Shown: positions 35,162 through 44,465 of the stretch, piece after piece
Layout: each line of letters begins with the position of its first letter
Numbering within the stretch: position 1 is the first letter of the stretch
Assembly (NCBI GenBank): GCA_937879855.1
Contig: CALFMO010000005.1
Coordinates: 1-64,000, forward strand
Direction of reading: 5' to 3'
Length of the DNA stretch: 64,000 nucleotides
Source: an uncultured Acidobacteriaceae bacterium
GTDB taxonomy: Bacteria > Acidobacteriota > Terriglobia > Terriglobales > Acidobacteriaceae
The notes under the pieces: generated by a model
The model's input: the letters and a program-made list of their open reading frames with translations, nothing else
The model's database searches: none
What the model was told of the DNA's origin: nothing
Made by a program: the position numbers and the translations under genes

Positions 35162-36432
35162 CCGCTCCCCAGTTTCAGACTGGCGCTGATTTTGCAGCTG
35201 CAATGGATGCGCGCGATCCCCTGGCGCATTTCCGCGAACGCTTCCTCATTCCTAAAACAAAGTCAGGCGACGAATGCATCTACCTATGCGGGCATTCGTT
35301 AGGGCTACAGCCGAAAACGGCGACTTCCTACGTCGAGCGGGAGCTTCAGGACTGGGCCGAACTTGGCGTGGAAGGACACTTTCATGCGCGCAATCCATGG
35401 ATACCCTATCACCGTCTCCTCACGCAGCAGACCGCGACGCTTGTCGGGGCGCTACCGTCGGAAGTTGTGGTGATGAATTCGCTGACGGTTAACTTGCATT
35501 TAATGATGGCATCGTTCTATCGCCCCACGACCGAGAGGCACAAGATTCTCGTTGAAAGTGGCGCCTTTCCATCGGATCAATATGCACTAAAGTCGCAGAT
35601 CCGCTTTCATGGTTTTGATCCTGCCTCGTCGCTGGTCGAACTGACGCCGCGTGATGGCGAATCTTGCATGCACGACGAGGACGTCGAGTCATTGATCGAA
35701 CGCGAAGGCGACTTGATCGCCTTGATCCTGCTGAGCGGAGTGAACTATGTCACGGGGCAGGTCTTCGATATGGCTGGCATTACGAAAGCGGGCCGGCGAA
35801 AGGGATGCATCGTGGGATTTGATCTGGCCCATGCGGCTGGAAATGTACCGCTTCATTTACACGACTGGGGGGCCGATTTCGCCATCTGGTGCAGCTATAA
35901 ATATTTGAACGGCGGACCGGGATGCGTTGGAGGATGCTTTGTCCATGAGCGGCACGCACGTGCGTTCAATCTGCCGCGTTTCGCAGGTTGGTGGGGACAC
36001 GATGAGTCCACCCGATTCCAGATGGGGCCGGAGTTTCATGCGATGCCGGGAGCGGAAGGCTGGCAGTTGAGCAATCCACCGATCCTGGCTCTGGCGCCGC
36101 TGCGCGCCTCGATGAAGATTTTTTCCGAAGCGGGGCTGGAGCGTATGCGTGCGAAAAGCGTGTTACTCACTGGATATCTGCAATTTCTCCTTGACCAACA
36201 GTCTTCGACGAAGTTTTCCATGATCACGCCCCGCGAGGAAAAACGAAGAGGGGCGCAGGTTTCCATCCGATTGCCAGGCGCTGGCCGCAAACTTTGCGAC
36301 CGGCTCGCAGCAGCGGGAACGATCGGAGATTGGCGGGAACCGGACATTTTTCGGGTTGCTCCGGTGCCTTTATACAACACCTATCAGGATGTATACCGCT
36401 TCGTGCAGAGTTTCTCTGCCGTGCTTGCGTAA
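35158..36432 (+). CDS. kynU: kynureninase
   Basis: A 424-residue PLP enzyme that cleaves 3-hydroxykynurenine to 3-hydroxyanthranilate and alanine. It starts with GTG inside a GTGA overlap with kmo. Family motifs: YLCGHSLGLQPKT near 41, NSLTVNLHLMM near 107, and the region FDLAHAAGNVPLHLHDWGAD near 222. WCSYKYLNGGPG near 245 contains the PLP lysine. Normal length and intact. Last gene of the kynurenine operon. No kynurenine formamidase gene is seen in the window. Confidence 0.94.
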   Translation: MTAPQFQTGADFAAAMDARDPLAHFRERFLIPKTKSGDECIYLCGHSLGLQPKTATSYVERELQDWAELGVEGHFHARNPWIPYHRLLTQQTATLVGALPSEVVVMNSLTVNLHLMMASFYRPTTERHKILVESGAFPSDQYALKSQIRFHGFDPASSLVELTPRDGESCMHDEDVESLIEREGDLIALILLSGVNYVTGQVFDMAGITKAGRRKGCIVGFDLAHAAGNVPLHLHDWGADFAIWCSYKYLNGGPGCVGGCFVHERHARAFNLPRFAGWWGHDESTRFQMGPEFHAMPGAEGWQLSNPPILALAPLRASMKIFSEAGLERMRAKSVLLTGYLQFLLDQQSSTKFSMITPREEKRRGAQVSIRLPGAGRKLCDRLAAAGTIGDWREPDIFRVAPVPLYNTYQDVYRFVQSFSAVLA

Positions 36433-36512
36433 CTACTTACATCCATGTTGTTCCCGTCTATGGTTACGTCGGTAACCCGTGTGCCGGTTCCCGCGACCAT
36501 ACAATCTAGTGT

Positions 36513-38351
36513 GTGGGAAAGTCTCCGCTTCAGTACGCCGGCAGATGGACAGCGATTGTGTGCGTGGTGGTGTGCGTGCACGTTGTGTTGTCGCTGCTGG
36601 CGCCGCGCGGATTTGCTCTCACAGCGTTTGGCGACATCCTGCAGAATCTGATCCTGCTTTGTGCAACCGTCGCAGTTCTTTCCAACGTGAAGAGGGCGTC
36701 CTCGAAAGCCCGGCTGTTCTGGGCTCTTTTGGGTCTGGGTTTGGTCATGTGGCTGGTTTCACAGGTCATGTGGACTTATCTCGAAGTCTACGCGCGACAC
36801 GAAGTGCCCAATCCGTTTGTTGGCGACGTGATTCTTTTTTTGCATATCGTTCCCATGATGGCGGCCGTGGCGGTCCAGCCTCATGTGCAACAGGATAAAC
36901 GCGCGCTTCGGGTGGGAACTCTCGACTTCGTGCTGTTATTCACATGGTGGCTGTTCCTGTATCTATTTGTCGTAATCCCGTGGCAATACGTTTACCCGAA
37001 TGAGATTGTCTACGGCCGAAGCTTTGATCTGCTCTACGTTGGGGAACAACTCGTACTGGCGGCAGGCCTGATGCTCGTGTGGCGCCGGAGCCGCGGAACC
37101 TGGCGCAGCCTTTATTTCAATCTTTTTGTCGCACTCTTGCTCTACTGCGTGGCTTCGCTGGTGGCCAGCGAGGCGATTGATTTGCATCTCTATTACACCG
37201 GCAGCCTTTTCGACGTGCCGCTGGTGGCTACGATGATCTGGTTTGTGCGGATTGGACTGCTACCGCGCGATACCGCTGGTCAGAGCTCGCTCGACGAAGT
37301 TCCAAGTCGCGGCTACGAGATTTGGAAAGCGCGCCTCGCGATGGTGACTGTGTTCGTCACACCGTTGATGATGGCTTGGGCACAGTTCGGCGGCGATGCG
37401 CCGCAGAGTGTCCGATCCTACCGGCTGCTGCTGACAGTCGCGGTGATGCTGGTAATGGGTTCCCTCGTGTTTGTCAGGCAACACCTGGTGGATCAGGAAA
37501 TGCTTAACCTCCTGCGGTTGTCGCGGCAAAACCTGGATGAAATGTGCAGGCTCAAGGATGAACTGGAAAATAAGGAGCATTCGCTGCGATGGCACGGTCT
37601 GGAGCTGCAGCGGAAGAATCTTGAGTTGCAGGAAATCTCGTTCACTGACGCGCTGACTGGGGTATGGAACCGGCGCTATCTCGAGGAAATCCTTACCGCG
37701 GAGGCTGGGCAGGTCCTGCGAAATTACCAACGCGCGCGTGGAAGTGAGATTCGGAAGATGGACCACCGCGACCTCGTCTTCCTGATGGTTGACATGGATT
37801 TTTTCAAAGACGTCAACGACCGGTACGGCCATCCCACGGGAGACAGGTTGCTGCAACTGGTAGCGCAAAGGCTTTCCACGGTCGTGCGGAGGTCCGATGT
37901 GCTGGTACGCTGGGGCGGCGAAGAATTCCTGATCATGAGCCGTTCGACCGATCCGTCTGGAATTCCTGCATTTTGCAGCCGCATTCTGGAAGTAATTGGG
38001 TCGGAGCGGTTTGATCTTGGCCAGGGAATCACGGTGAAAAAGACTTGCTCCGTCGGGTGGGCCGCCTATCCCTGGAGCCGAGGAGCATTTGAAGCGATTT
38101 GTGCAGAGGAATCCATTGCCTTGGCGGACGCCGCCCTCTATCATGCGAAAGCTCTCGGCAGAAATCAGGGCGTAGGAATAGTAGCGACCGATGCCGCGAG
38201 CAAGCATCCTGAGACAATCAATTTGACAGCAGTGCGCGAGCCAAACTCGCCACTCGTACGCATAATCAGAACCCCGTGTCCGGGACCGAGGGCGGCGGCT
38301 GAAGTTGCGCATCATGAAGCGACCGAGCCAGTCGACAAATCGAGTACTTAA
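36513..38351 (+). CDS. membrane-bound diguanylate cyclase (GGDEF)
   Basis: A 612-residue protein with about nine membrane helices in the first 330 residues, a short coiled coil (about 345-375), and a GGDEF domain (about 375-560). The active site reads GGEEF (about residues 467-471) and the inhibitory RxxD site (RRSD) sits exactly five residues before it, so an active, product-inhibited c-di-GMP synthase is expected. The C-terminal 50 residues are non-conserved. The N-terminal membrane sensor is of unknown type. The start is a GTG at 36513 (another GTG lies two bases upstream in a different frame). Its product could be sensed by PilZ proteins such as the one at 13.2 kb. Confidence 0.88.
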   Translation: MGKSPLQYAGRWTAIVCVVVCVHVVLSLLAPRGFALTAFGDILQNLILLCATVAVLSNVKRASSKARLFWALLGLGLVMWLVSQVMWTYLEVYARHEVPNPFVGDVILFLHIVPMMAAVAVQPHVQQDKRALRVGTLDFVLLFTWWLFLYLFVVIPWQYVYPNEIVYGRSFDLLYVGEQLVLAAGLMLVWRRSRGTWRSLYFNLFVALLLYCVASLVASEAIDLHLYYTGSLFDVPLVATMIWFVRIGLLPRDTAGQSSLDEVPSRGYEIWKARLAMVTVFVTPLMMAWAQFGGDAPQSVRSYRLLLTVAVMLVMGSLVFVRQHLVDQEMLNLLRLSRQNLDEMCRLKDELENKEHSLRWHGLELQRKNLELQEISFTDALTGVWNRRYLEEILTAEAGQVLRNYQRARGSEIRKMDHRDLVFLMVDMDFFKDVNDRYGHPTGDRLLQLVAQRLSTVVRRSDVLVRWGGEEFLIMSRSTDPSGIPAFCSRILEVIGSERFDLGQGITVKKTCSVGWAAYPWSRGAFEAICAEESIALADAALYHAKALGRNQGVGIVATDAASKHPETINLTAVREPNSPLVRIIRTPCPGPRAAAEVAHHEATEPVDKSST

Positions 38352-38434
38352 ACATCTGTTCTCTTCCGGTACTCCCTTTTAACCAGCACTCTCTCAGCGC
38401 TTGACCTGTAAGAGCGTGTTGACTACATTGAGAA

Positions 38435-38451
38435 GCCGGCTTCACGCCGGC
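38435..38451. repeat. short GC-rich hairpin just upstream of pyrR
   Basis: GCCGGC-TTCAC-GCCGGC forms a 6-base stem with a 5-base loop, ending 16 bases before the pyrR ATG. It could be an attenuator-like or repeat element; the stem is short, so no function is claimed. Confidence 0.35.
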
Positions 38452-38467
38452 CGAGGCATAACTTCGA

Positions 38468-39037
38468 ATGACTGCAAAACTTCCTTCGCGCAAAACCGGC
38501 CTTCGCCAGAAGGCACAACTTATGTCCGCATCTGAAATTGAGCGCACGCTGGTACGGCTGGCGTATGAAATTGTGGAAAAAAATAGCGGGGTCGATGGTC
38601 TGGGGCTGGTCGGAATCCGCCGTCGTGGAGTTCCCATCGCCGAACGACTGGGCAAGATCATCACGCGAATTGAAAATGCCAAGGTACCCGTGGGAACTCT
38701 CGATATCACCTTTTATAGGGACGATCTTTCGACGCTCGGGCCTAAGCCGGTGGTGCAGGAAAAAGAAATTGGATTTGAAATTGAGGACAAGAACATTGTT
38801 CTGGTCGATGACGTTCTATATACCGGACGCACCACGCGGGCTGCCCTGGATGCGCTCTTTTCTCACGGCAGGCCGCGGCGTGTGCAACTCTGTGTCCTGA
38901 TCGACCGCGGACATCGGGAAATTCCCGTCGAAGCGACGTTCGTCGGCCGTAATGTCCAGACCACCGCGAACGAAGTGATCGAGGTGAAGCTGACGGAGAT
39001 CGACGAAGCGGAAAAAGTTCTGCTGATGGAAAAATAG
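38468..39037 (+). CDS. pyrR: PyrR bifunctional pyrimidine regulator / uracil phosphoribosyltransferase
   Basis: A 189-residue PyrR. The family binds pyr mRNA in a UMP-dependent way and also has uracil phosphoribosyltransferase activity. Typical segments are QKAQLMSASEIERTLVRLA near 14, GLGLVGIRRRGVPIAERL near 43, and DITFYRDDL near 79. The PRPP loop NIVLVDDVLYTGRTTRAALDA lies near 112, and RPRRVQLCVLIDRGHRELPI-like text follows. It is normally the first gene of a pyrimidine biosynthesis operon, but here a strong hairpin follows and no pyr gene is next to it. An internal start at 38522 would remove conserved residues. Confidence 0.92.
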   Translation: MTAKLPSRKTGLRQKAQLMSASEIERTLVRLAYEIVEKNSGVDGLGLVGIRRRGVPIAERLGKIITRIENAKVPVGTLDITFYRDDLSTLGPKPVVQEKEIGFEIEDKNIVLVDDVLYTGRTTRAALDALFSHGRPRRVQLCVLIDRGHREIPVEATFVGRNVQTTANEVIEVKLTEIDEAEKVLLMEK

Positions 39038-39067
39038 CGCACGACAAAACCGAGATCGCTAAAACTT

Positions 39068-39096
39068 AAGGGACGGTGGTTCACCCACCGTCCCTT
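39068..39096. terminator. bidirectional terminator hairpin between pyrR and the ALDH gene
   Basis: A perfect 12-base stem (AAGGGACGGTGG and its complement) with a 5-base loop lies between two convergent genes, 30 bases after pyrR and 18 bases after the minus-strand ALDH stop. The A-A ends and T-T ends give each strand a short pyrimidine tail. A shared intrinsic terminator is the natural reading. Confidence 0.75.
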
Positions 39097-39114
39097 CGTT
39101 TGAGGCGCAAGTTG

Positions 39115-40620
39115 TTATGCGATCCTGGTACAGACTGCCTTGGTTTGTGTGTAGAGATTGAGAACGTCGTGTCCCATCTCGCGTCCCCACCCGGATTGCT
39201 TGTAACCTCCGAAGGGAAGCGCCGCATCGAAGATGTTGTAGCAGTTGATCCAGACGGTGCCGGCGCGAAGCAGTTCGGCCATGCGATGCGCCTTGCCGAT
39301 GTCGCGCGTCCAGACTGCTGCAGCCAATCCATATTCGCTGTCGTTGGCGCGAGGAACAATTTCCTCGGGGTCGGTGAATGGCATCGCCGTCACCACCGGT
39401 CCGAAGATTTCTTCCTGCACGACTTTCATGTTCTCCTGCGTGTTCACCAGCACCGTGGGTTCTACGAAGTATCCGCGGTCGCCAGCCCTGTGGCCGCCGA
39501 CCACAGCCTTTGCGCCTTCCGAGAAACCCGAGTCCAGATATCCGCAAACACGGTTCATTTGCTCTTCTGAAACCAGAGGGCCCATTTGCGTGTCGGGTTC
39601 AAGACCGGAGCCGACTTTAATTTTTCGCGCCTGCTCCGCGACGCCTTCCACGACCTGATCGTAAACCGATTTCTCAACATACAGCCGTGAGCCCGCGCAG
39701 CAGCACTGCCCATGGTTGAAGAAGATCGCGCTGGCCGAGCCGGGGATGGCAGTCTCGAGATCGGCGTCCTTAAATACTACGTTCGGAGACTTGCCACCCA
39801 ACTCGAGAGAAACTTTCTTGAGGTTGCCGGCGGCGGCATGGACGATCAGCTTGCCGACTTCCGTCGATCCGGTGAAGGCAACTTTGTCGACGTCGGGATG
39901 AGCGGCCAGCGCGGCTCCGGCCGTCTCGCCATAGCCGGGGACGATGTTGACCACGCCGTCAGGGAAGCCAGCTTCCTGAATCAGTTCGCCCAGACGCAGC
40001 GCGGAGAGCGGAGTCTGCTCGGCGGGTTTTAATACGACCGTGCAGCCCGTAGCCAGCGCGGGGCCGAGTTTCCACGCTGCCATCAGCAGTGGAAAGTTCC
40101 ACGGAATGATTTGGCCGACAACTCCGACCGGCTCGCGCAGGGTATACGCGAGGTATTTTGCGCCCGGTGTGTACGGCACCGAGAGTGGAATTGTGTTGCC
40201 CTCGATCTTCGTTGTCCATCCCGCCATGTAGCGGAAGAGATCGACTGCGAGCGGAACGTCGGCGGCCTTCGCGATGTTGAGAGGTTTGCCATTGTCGAGG
40301 CTCTCAATGTAACCGAACTCCTCGGTATGCTGTTCGAGCAGGTCGGCGAGTTTCCAGATGAGGCGCCCACGCTCGGACGCAGTCATCCGGCGCCAAGGGC
40401 CGTTGTCGAATGCGTTGCGAGCAGCCTTCACGGCCTGATCGATGTCTTCGCGATCGCCTTCCGCGACCTGCGCGAGAACTTCGCCAGTCGCGGGATTGTA
40501 GGTAGGAAAAGTTTTTCCGGAAGCGGCGTTGACCCACTTGCCGTTGATCAGCATCTTTCGCGGTTTGTCGATGAACTCCGCAACTTGTGGATGAATTTGA
40601 GGGGAAACTGCGATGCCCAT
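39115..40620 (-). CDS. NAD-dependent aldehyde dehydrogenase
   Basis: A 501-residue ALDH of class 1/2 type, complete, with PWNFPLLMAAWKLGPAL near 170, FTGSTEVGKLI near 245, SLELGGKSPNVVF with the general-base Glu near 270, and NHGQCCCAGSRLYV with the nucleophilic Cys near 305. Its place at the end of an operon with deoC and the double ALDH suggests oxidation of acetaldehyde made by deoxyribose-phosphate aldolase. That substrate is an inference from context; retinal- or betaine-type aldehydes are also used by the class. It has a good GGAGGA ribosome site. Confidence 0.93.
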   Translation of the reverse strand: MGIAVSPQIHPQVAEFIDKPRKMLINGKWVNAASGKTFPTYNPATGEVLAQVAEGDREDIDQAVKAARNAFDNGPWRRMTASERGRLIWKLADLLEQHTEEFGYIESLDNGKPLNIAKAADVPLAVDLFRYMAGWTTKIEGNTIPLSVPYTPGAKYLAYTLREPVGVVGQIIPWNFPLLMAAWKLGPALATGCTVVLKPAEQTPLSALRLGELIQEAGFPDGVVNIVPGYGETAGAALAAHPDVDKVAFTGSTEVGKLIVHAAAGNLKKVSLELGGKSPNVVFKDADLETAIPGSASAIFFNHGQCCCAGSRLYVEKSVYDQVVEGVAEQARKIKVGSGLEPDTQMGPLVSEEQMNRVCGYLDSGFSEGAKAVVGGHRAGDRGYFVEPTVLVNTQENMKVVQEEIFGPVVTAMPFTDPEEIVPRANDSEYGLAAAVWTRDIGKAHRMAELLRAGTVWINCYNIFDAALPFGGYKQSGWGREMGHDVLNLYTQTKAVCTRIA

Positions 40621-40733
40621 ACGTCCTCCTTATTCAAATAGATACTTGCAAGCGAGAATGACGCGGCGAAGCGGACCGAGTTATGCTAGTCCCGCTCCGA
40701 AACAAATGCAATCCTCAGACGGCTGAGCCGGGA

Positions 40734-43115
40734 TTATTCGCCGTATGGCACCCAGATATTTTTCACCTGGGTGGCGTGCTCGAGGTACCAGCGGCCTTCC
40801 GCCAGTTTGGTATTAAACCAGTCGATGGCGCGGCCTTCGTTCGTCCACACCTGCTTCAGATTCCCTATCGACATCGCCTTCGCCGCCGCGACGGTGGCTT
40901 CGTCTCCGTAACACCAAATACCATCGATATCGTCGTGCTCGGCAAGTGTCTTCAATAGCTGCGAGGCATAGCCCGTTACAATATTAATTGCGCCGGCCGG
41001 CAAATCACTGGTGTCGAAAAGTTGATAGAGGTCGCCGGTGATGAGCGGATATCGCTCCGAAGGAATGGCAATCACCGTGTTGCCCATGGAGATCAGAGGC
41101 ATCACAAGCGACAGGAAACCTAGCAACGGAGCATCCGCGGGGCAGATCACGCCAACGGTCCCAATAGGCTCGTTCATCGCAATCGCAATATTGCGGAAGG
41201 GCGGATTGTGTACCGCGCCGTCGAACTTGTCGGCCCAAGCTGCGTAGGAAAAAATGCGCTCGATTCCAAGCTCGACTTCCGCGGCGGCTTGCTTCTCGCC
41301 GACAACCGCGGCGAGTCGATGGACAATCTCGCCCTGCCGCTGCGAGAGATTCTCCGCACAGTAATACAGAACCTGGGCGCGATTGTGCGCCGTAGCCTTG
41401 GCCCACGCCTCGGCCTTCCGAGCGGCTTCCACTGCGTTGCGAATATCTTTACGATTGCCAAGCGGAGCTTCGCCCAGTAAACGGCCATCGGGCGAGCGCA
41501 CTCCCATGCTGTAGCCGGAGTCAGGACGTGCCTGCTTGCCGCCAATATAAAGCTTCACCGTGCGGTCGATAGCGGGCATGCTGGCCTCGAGCCTTTCCTC
41601 CACTTGCGCAGTGGGAAGAGTCGCAGAGGGGAGTGGCGGAGCGTGCTTGAACCACGAGGGTTCCATGTACTCAAGCAATCCTTCTCGGCCGCCTTCCCGG
41701 CCATATCCGCTCTCGCGGTATCCGCCAAAGCCGCAGGCCGCATCAAACAAATTCGTGCAATTCACCCACACTACGCCGGCCTTGAGTTGCGCAGCCACAT
41801 GCAGCGCGACATTAATGTTCTCGCTCCACACGCACGAGGCCAGTCCGTAGACAGTATTGTTGGCCAATTCCACAGCTTCCTTCGGAGTGCGGAACGTCAT
41901 GGCGGCGAGAACTGGGCCGAAGATTTCCTGCTGGGCGACGATCGACGTCGGATGGACGTTGCTAAGAAGTGTCGGCGGAAAATAAAAACCTCGCGAGGGC
42001 AAAACGACCTGCGGTTGCCAGCAGGTTGCTCCTTCTGCGACGCCTTGCGCCACCATGCGCTCGATACGATCCAATTGCACCCGCGCAACGATGGCGCCGA
42101 TGTCAATCGCCTTGTCAAGCGGAGGGCCAATGCGCAGGCTGCCCATGCGGTCGCGAATCTTCGACATCAACACGTCCGCGATGCTCTCCTGCATCAGCAG
42201 GCGCGAACCGGCACAGCACACTTGCCCCTGGTTGAACCAGATTCCGTCGACCAAACCTTCCACCGCACTGTCCAAGTCGGCGTCCTCAAAGATGATGAAT
42301 GGGGACTTTCCTCCCAATTCGAGCGAAAGGCGTTTGTGGCTTGCCGCGGTTGCGCTGCGAATTGCGCGTCCGACCTCCGTCGAACCTGTGAAGGCAATCT
42401 TGTCAACGTCGGGATGGTTTACCAGCGCTTCGCCGGTTGAGCCGTCTCCGGTCACAATGTTGACGACTCCCGCAGGCAGTCCCGCTTCCTGGCATAGTTC
42501 CGCGAATGCGAGCGCGGTCAGAGGAGTAAACTCGGCGGGCTTCAAGACTACGGTATTTCCGGTCCCCAGCGCTGGGGCAATCTTCCACGCCAGCATGAGC
42601 AGCGGAAAATTCCACGGAATGATCTGGCCCACAACGCCGCAAGGTTCGTAGCCTGGGAACTCCTGCTCGAATAGTTGCGCCCAACCGGCATGGTGGTAGA
42701 AATGCCGCGCGACCAGCGGAATATCAATGTCGCGGCTCTCCCGTATGGGTTTGCCATTGTCCATGGTTTCGAGAACCGCGAGCAGTCGCGAATGTTTTTG
42801 CACTAGCCGCGCGAGTGCATAGAGATAACGTGCGCGGCTGTGGGGAGTGAGGGCCTGCCACTCCGTGGAAGCGGCTCGCGCAGCACGCACGGCAGCGTCG
42901 ATGTCGACAACTCCGCCCTGCGCGACTTCAGCTAACTTCTCGCCATTAGAAGGATCGAGGGTATCGAAATATTCTCCGCTCGCAGGTGCGTGCCAAGCGC
43001 CGCCGATGAAGAGTTCAAAGCGCCGCCCGTGTCGTTCCAGCCACAAGTTCGCTTCCTTGGAATCTTCGGGAGCGGGACCGTACTCCATGCTGACGAATTT
43101 TTCGGCAATGCTCAT
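40734..43115 (-). CDS. ALDH16-like double aldehyde dehydrogenase
   Basis: A 793-residue protein with two ALDH modules. Module 1 (about 1-490) is complete: PWNFPLLMLAWK near 168, FTGSTEVG near 242, LELGGKSP with Glu266 and NQGQVCCAGSR with Cys300. Module 2 (about 505-793) has an ALDH nucleotide-binding half (KLYIGGKQARPDSG, IGTVGVICPADAPLLGFL, INIVTG) but no Glu or Cys active-site block. This is the layout of the ALDH16 family, known from bacteria and animals. It is in operon with deoC, 57 bases after it. The ATG at 43115 is preferred, though no strong ribosome site is seen; a longer start is at 43163. Confidence 0.88.
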   Translation of the reverse strand: MSIAEKFVSMEYGPAPEDSKEANLWLERHGRRFELFIGGAWHAPASGEYFDTLDPSNGEKLAEVAQGGVVDIDAAVRAARAASTEWQALTPHSRARYLYALARLVQKHSRLLAVLETMDNGKPIRESRDIDIPLVARHFYHHAGWAQLFEQEFPGYEPCGVVGQIIPWNFPLLMLAWKIAPALGTGNTVVLKPAEFTPLTALAFAELCQEAGLPAGVVNIVTGDGSTGEALVNHPDVDKIAFTGSTEVGRAIRSATAASHKRLSLELGGKSPFIIFEDADLDSAVEGLVDGIWFNQGQVCCAGSRLLMQESIADVLMSKIRDRMGSLRIGPPLDKAIDIGAIVARVQLDRIERMVAQGVAEGATCWQPQVVLPSRGFYFPPTLLSNVHPTSIVAQQEIFGPVLAAMTFRTPKEAVELANNTVYGLASCVWSENINVALHVAAQLKAGVVWVNCTNLFDAACGFGGYRESGYGREGGREGLLEYMEPSWFKHAPPLPSATLPTAQVEERLEASMPAIDRTVKLYIGGKQARPDSGYSMGVRSPDGRLLGEAPLGNRKDIRNAVEAARKAEAWAKATAHNRAQVLYYCAENLSQRQGEIVHRLAAVVGEKQAAAEVELGIERIFSYAAWADKFDGAVHNPPFRNIAIAMNEPIGTVGVICPADAPLLGFLSLVMPLISMGNTVIAIPSERYPLITGDLYQLFDTSDLPAGAINIVTGYASQLLKTLAEHDDIDGIWCYGDEATVAAAKAMSIGNLKQVWTNEGRAIDWFNTKLAEGRWYLEHATQVKNIWVPYGE

Positions 43116-43172
43116 TGGACTCGGCTCACTTGTTCTCCATTCGCCGCGATCGTTCCGCCACACATCTTCCCG

Positions 43173-44228
43173 TTATGCAATCGGATGACGATATTCGGCG
43201 GAATAACGCCCGGTTGCATAATGCTCCAGTTGCCGCTCAATATCTCCCAACAAACCGCTCACGCCGAAGCGGAACAATTCCGCTCGCATCCACGAATCAC
43301 CGAGTTCCTCTTTCATCATCGCCAGCCAGTCGAGGGACTGCTTTGCTGTGCGGATGCCACCAGCCGGCTTGAAGCCAACTGCCATTCCAGTTTGCTGAGC
43401 ATATTCGCGAATGGCGCGAACCATCACCAAGCCAACCGGCAGCGTGGCATTAGTTGGTTCCTTGCCCGTCGAAGTCTTGATGAAGTCAGCGCCCGCCATC
43501 ATGGCGACAAAACCAGCACGCGCCACGTTACGCAACGTCAGCAAATCGCCCGCGCCCAAGATGACCTTCATGTGCGCTGCACCACAAGCCTGCCGGAAAG
43601 CCGCGACTTCGTCGTAAAGCGCCTGCCAGCGTGCGCCAAAAACATGGGCGCGCGTGATCACGACATCGATCTCATGAGCCCCCGCTTCCACCGATCGGCG
43701 AATTTCCGCGACACGCTCGGCGAGCGGAGACAGGCCCGCCGGAAATCCTGTCGATACTGCGGCAACTCTAACGCCGCTTCCTTCCAATGCATTCAAGGCG
43801 GTTTCGATAAACGTATGGTAAACGCATACGGCGCCCACCTTGAGGCCGAGTTCTTCGATACCAAGCTTTTGTACCAGATTTTGCTGGATGGGATGTCGCG
43901 CCTTGGCGCATAGGCGACGCACCCGCTCATCCGTGTCGTCGCCAGAGAGCGTAGTCAGGTCCATGCAGGAAATTGCGCGTAGAAGCCAAGCGGCCTGCCA
44001 CTCTTTTTTGACCGTGCGGCGGGCGACTTGGGTCTGAGCGCGGCGTTCCACCGCACTGGTATTCACGCGAACTTCCTGCAGCCAATTCAGATCGAGGGGG
44101 ATACCCGAGTTTGATAAGAGCTGGCGCTCGCCAAGCATGGCGATCGTGTTCGAGGTAGGTTGCTCCTGGGATGCTACGTCAGCCGCGGATTTGCGCGCGA
44201 GGTTGGGATGATTGTGATCGACTGCCAT
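43173..44228 (-). CDS. deoC: deoxyribose-phosphate aldolase, eukaryote-like type
   Basis: A 351-residue class I aldolase that splits 2-deoxyribose 5-phosphate into acetaldehyde and glyceraldehyde 3-phosphate. The Schiff-base lysine is K251 in DFIKTSTGK, the relay lysine K287 in GFKPAGGIR, and the acidic residue D188 in EIDVVI. It is longer than E. coli DeoC (259 aa) through an N-terminal extension of about 80 residues. The C-terminal half resembles the animal DERA enzyme as I remember it, including ELFRFG and the tail DIERQLEH. First gene of the deoC-ALDH16-ALDH operon and divergent from the cdd operon. Confidence 0.9.
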   Translation of the reverse strand: MAVDHNHPNLARKSAADVASQEQPTSNTIAMLGERQLLSNSGIPLDLNWLQEVRVNTSAVERRAQTQVARRTVKKEWQAAWLLRAISCMDLTTLSGDDTDERVRRLCAKARHPIQQNLVQKLGIEELGLKVGAVCVYHTFIETALNALEGSGVRVAAVSTGFPAGLSPLAERVAEIRRSVEAGAHEIDVVITRAHVFGARWQALYDEVAAFRQACGAAHMKVILGAGDLLTLRNVARAGFVAMMAGADFIKTSTGKEPTNATLPVGLVMVRAIREYAQQTGMAVGFKPAGGIRTAKQSLDWLAMMKEELGDSWMRAELFRFGVSGLLGDIERQLEHYATGRYSAEYRHPIA

Positions 44229-44465
44229 GGGACTTTGCCTTGTCTTGTTTCTAATATGCGTGCCCGCGAGGCCTGAACACGGGCTAATCTTTGGATGCAA
44301 TTGTACGGCAGCCGATCTTACAACGCGAGTTCGAGCGAAGCGAGCGTTTCGTGGCCGGCCAGCGGCAGGAAAAAGGGCGAAATCATCCGCCAGGGTTTAC
44401 AATGACGCACGATTCCGCGATTGTGAAGTACCACCTTCTGCATTTTCGGGACTGCTTATTTCTTT
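44229..44465. promoter_or_regulatory. divergent control region between deoC and cdd
   Basis: A 237-base gap between the start codons of two oppositely directed nucleoside operons. Shared regulation by a nucleoside-responsive repressor would be expected, but no repressor gene and no convincing operator were found here. Confidence 0.4.

Noticed and set aside
37260..38315. A 351-codon minus-strand open frame
   Set aside because: Antisense to the GGDEF protein, with no known motif.
39068..39096. Reading the hairpin after pyrR as a PyrR attenuator
   Set aside because: It lies after pyrR between two convergent genes, where a bidirectional terminator is expected, and no pyr gene lies downstream on the plus strand.
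42990..43913. A 307-codon plus-strand open frame
   Set aside because: Antisense to deoC and the double ALDH. It crosses a gene border and shows no family pattern.
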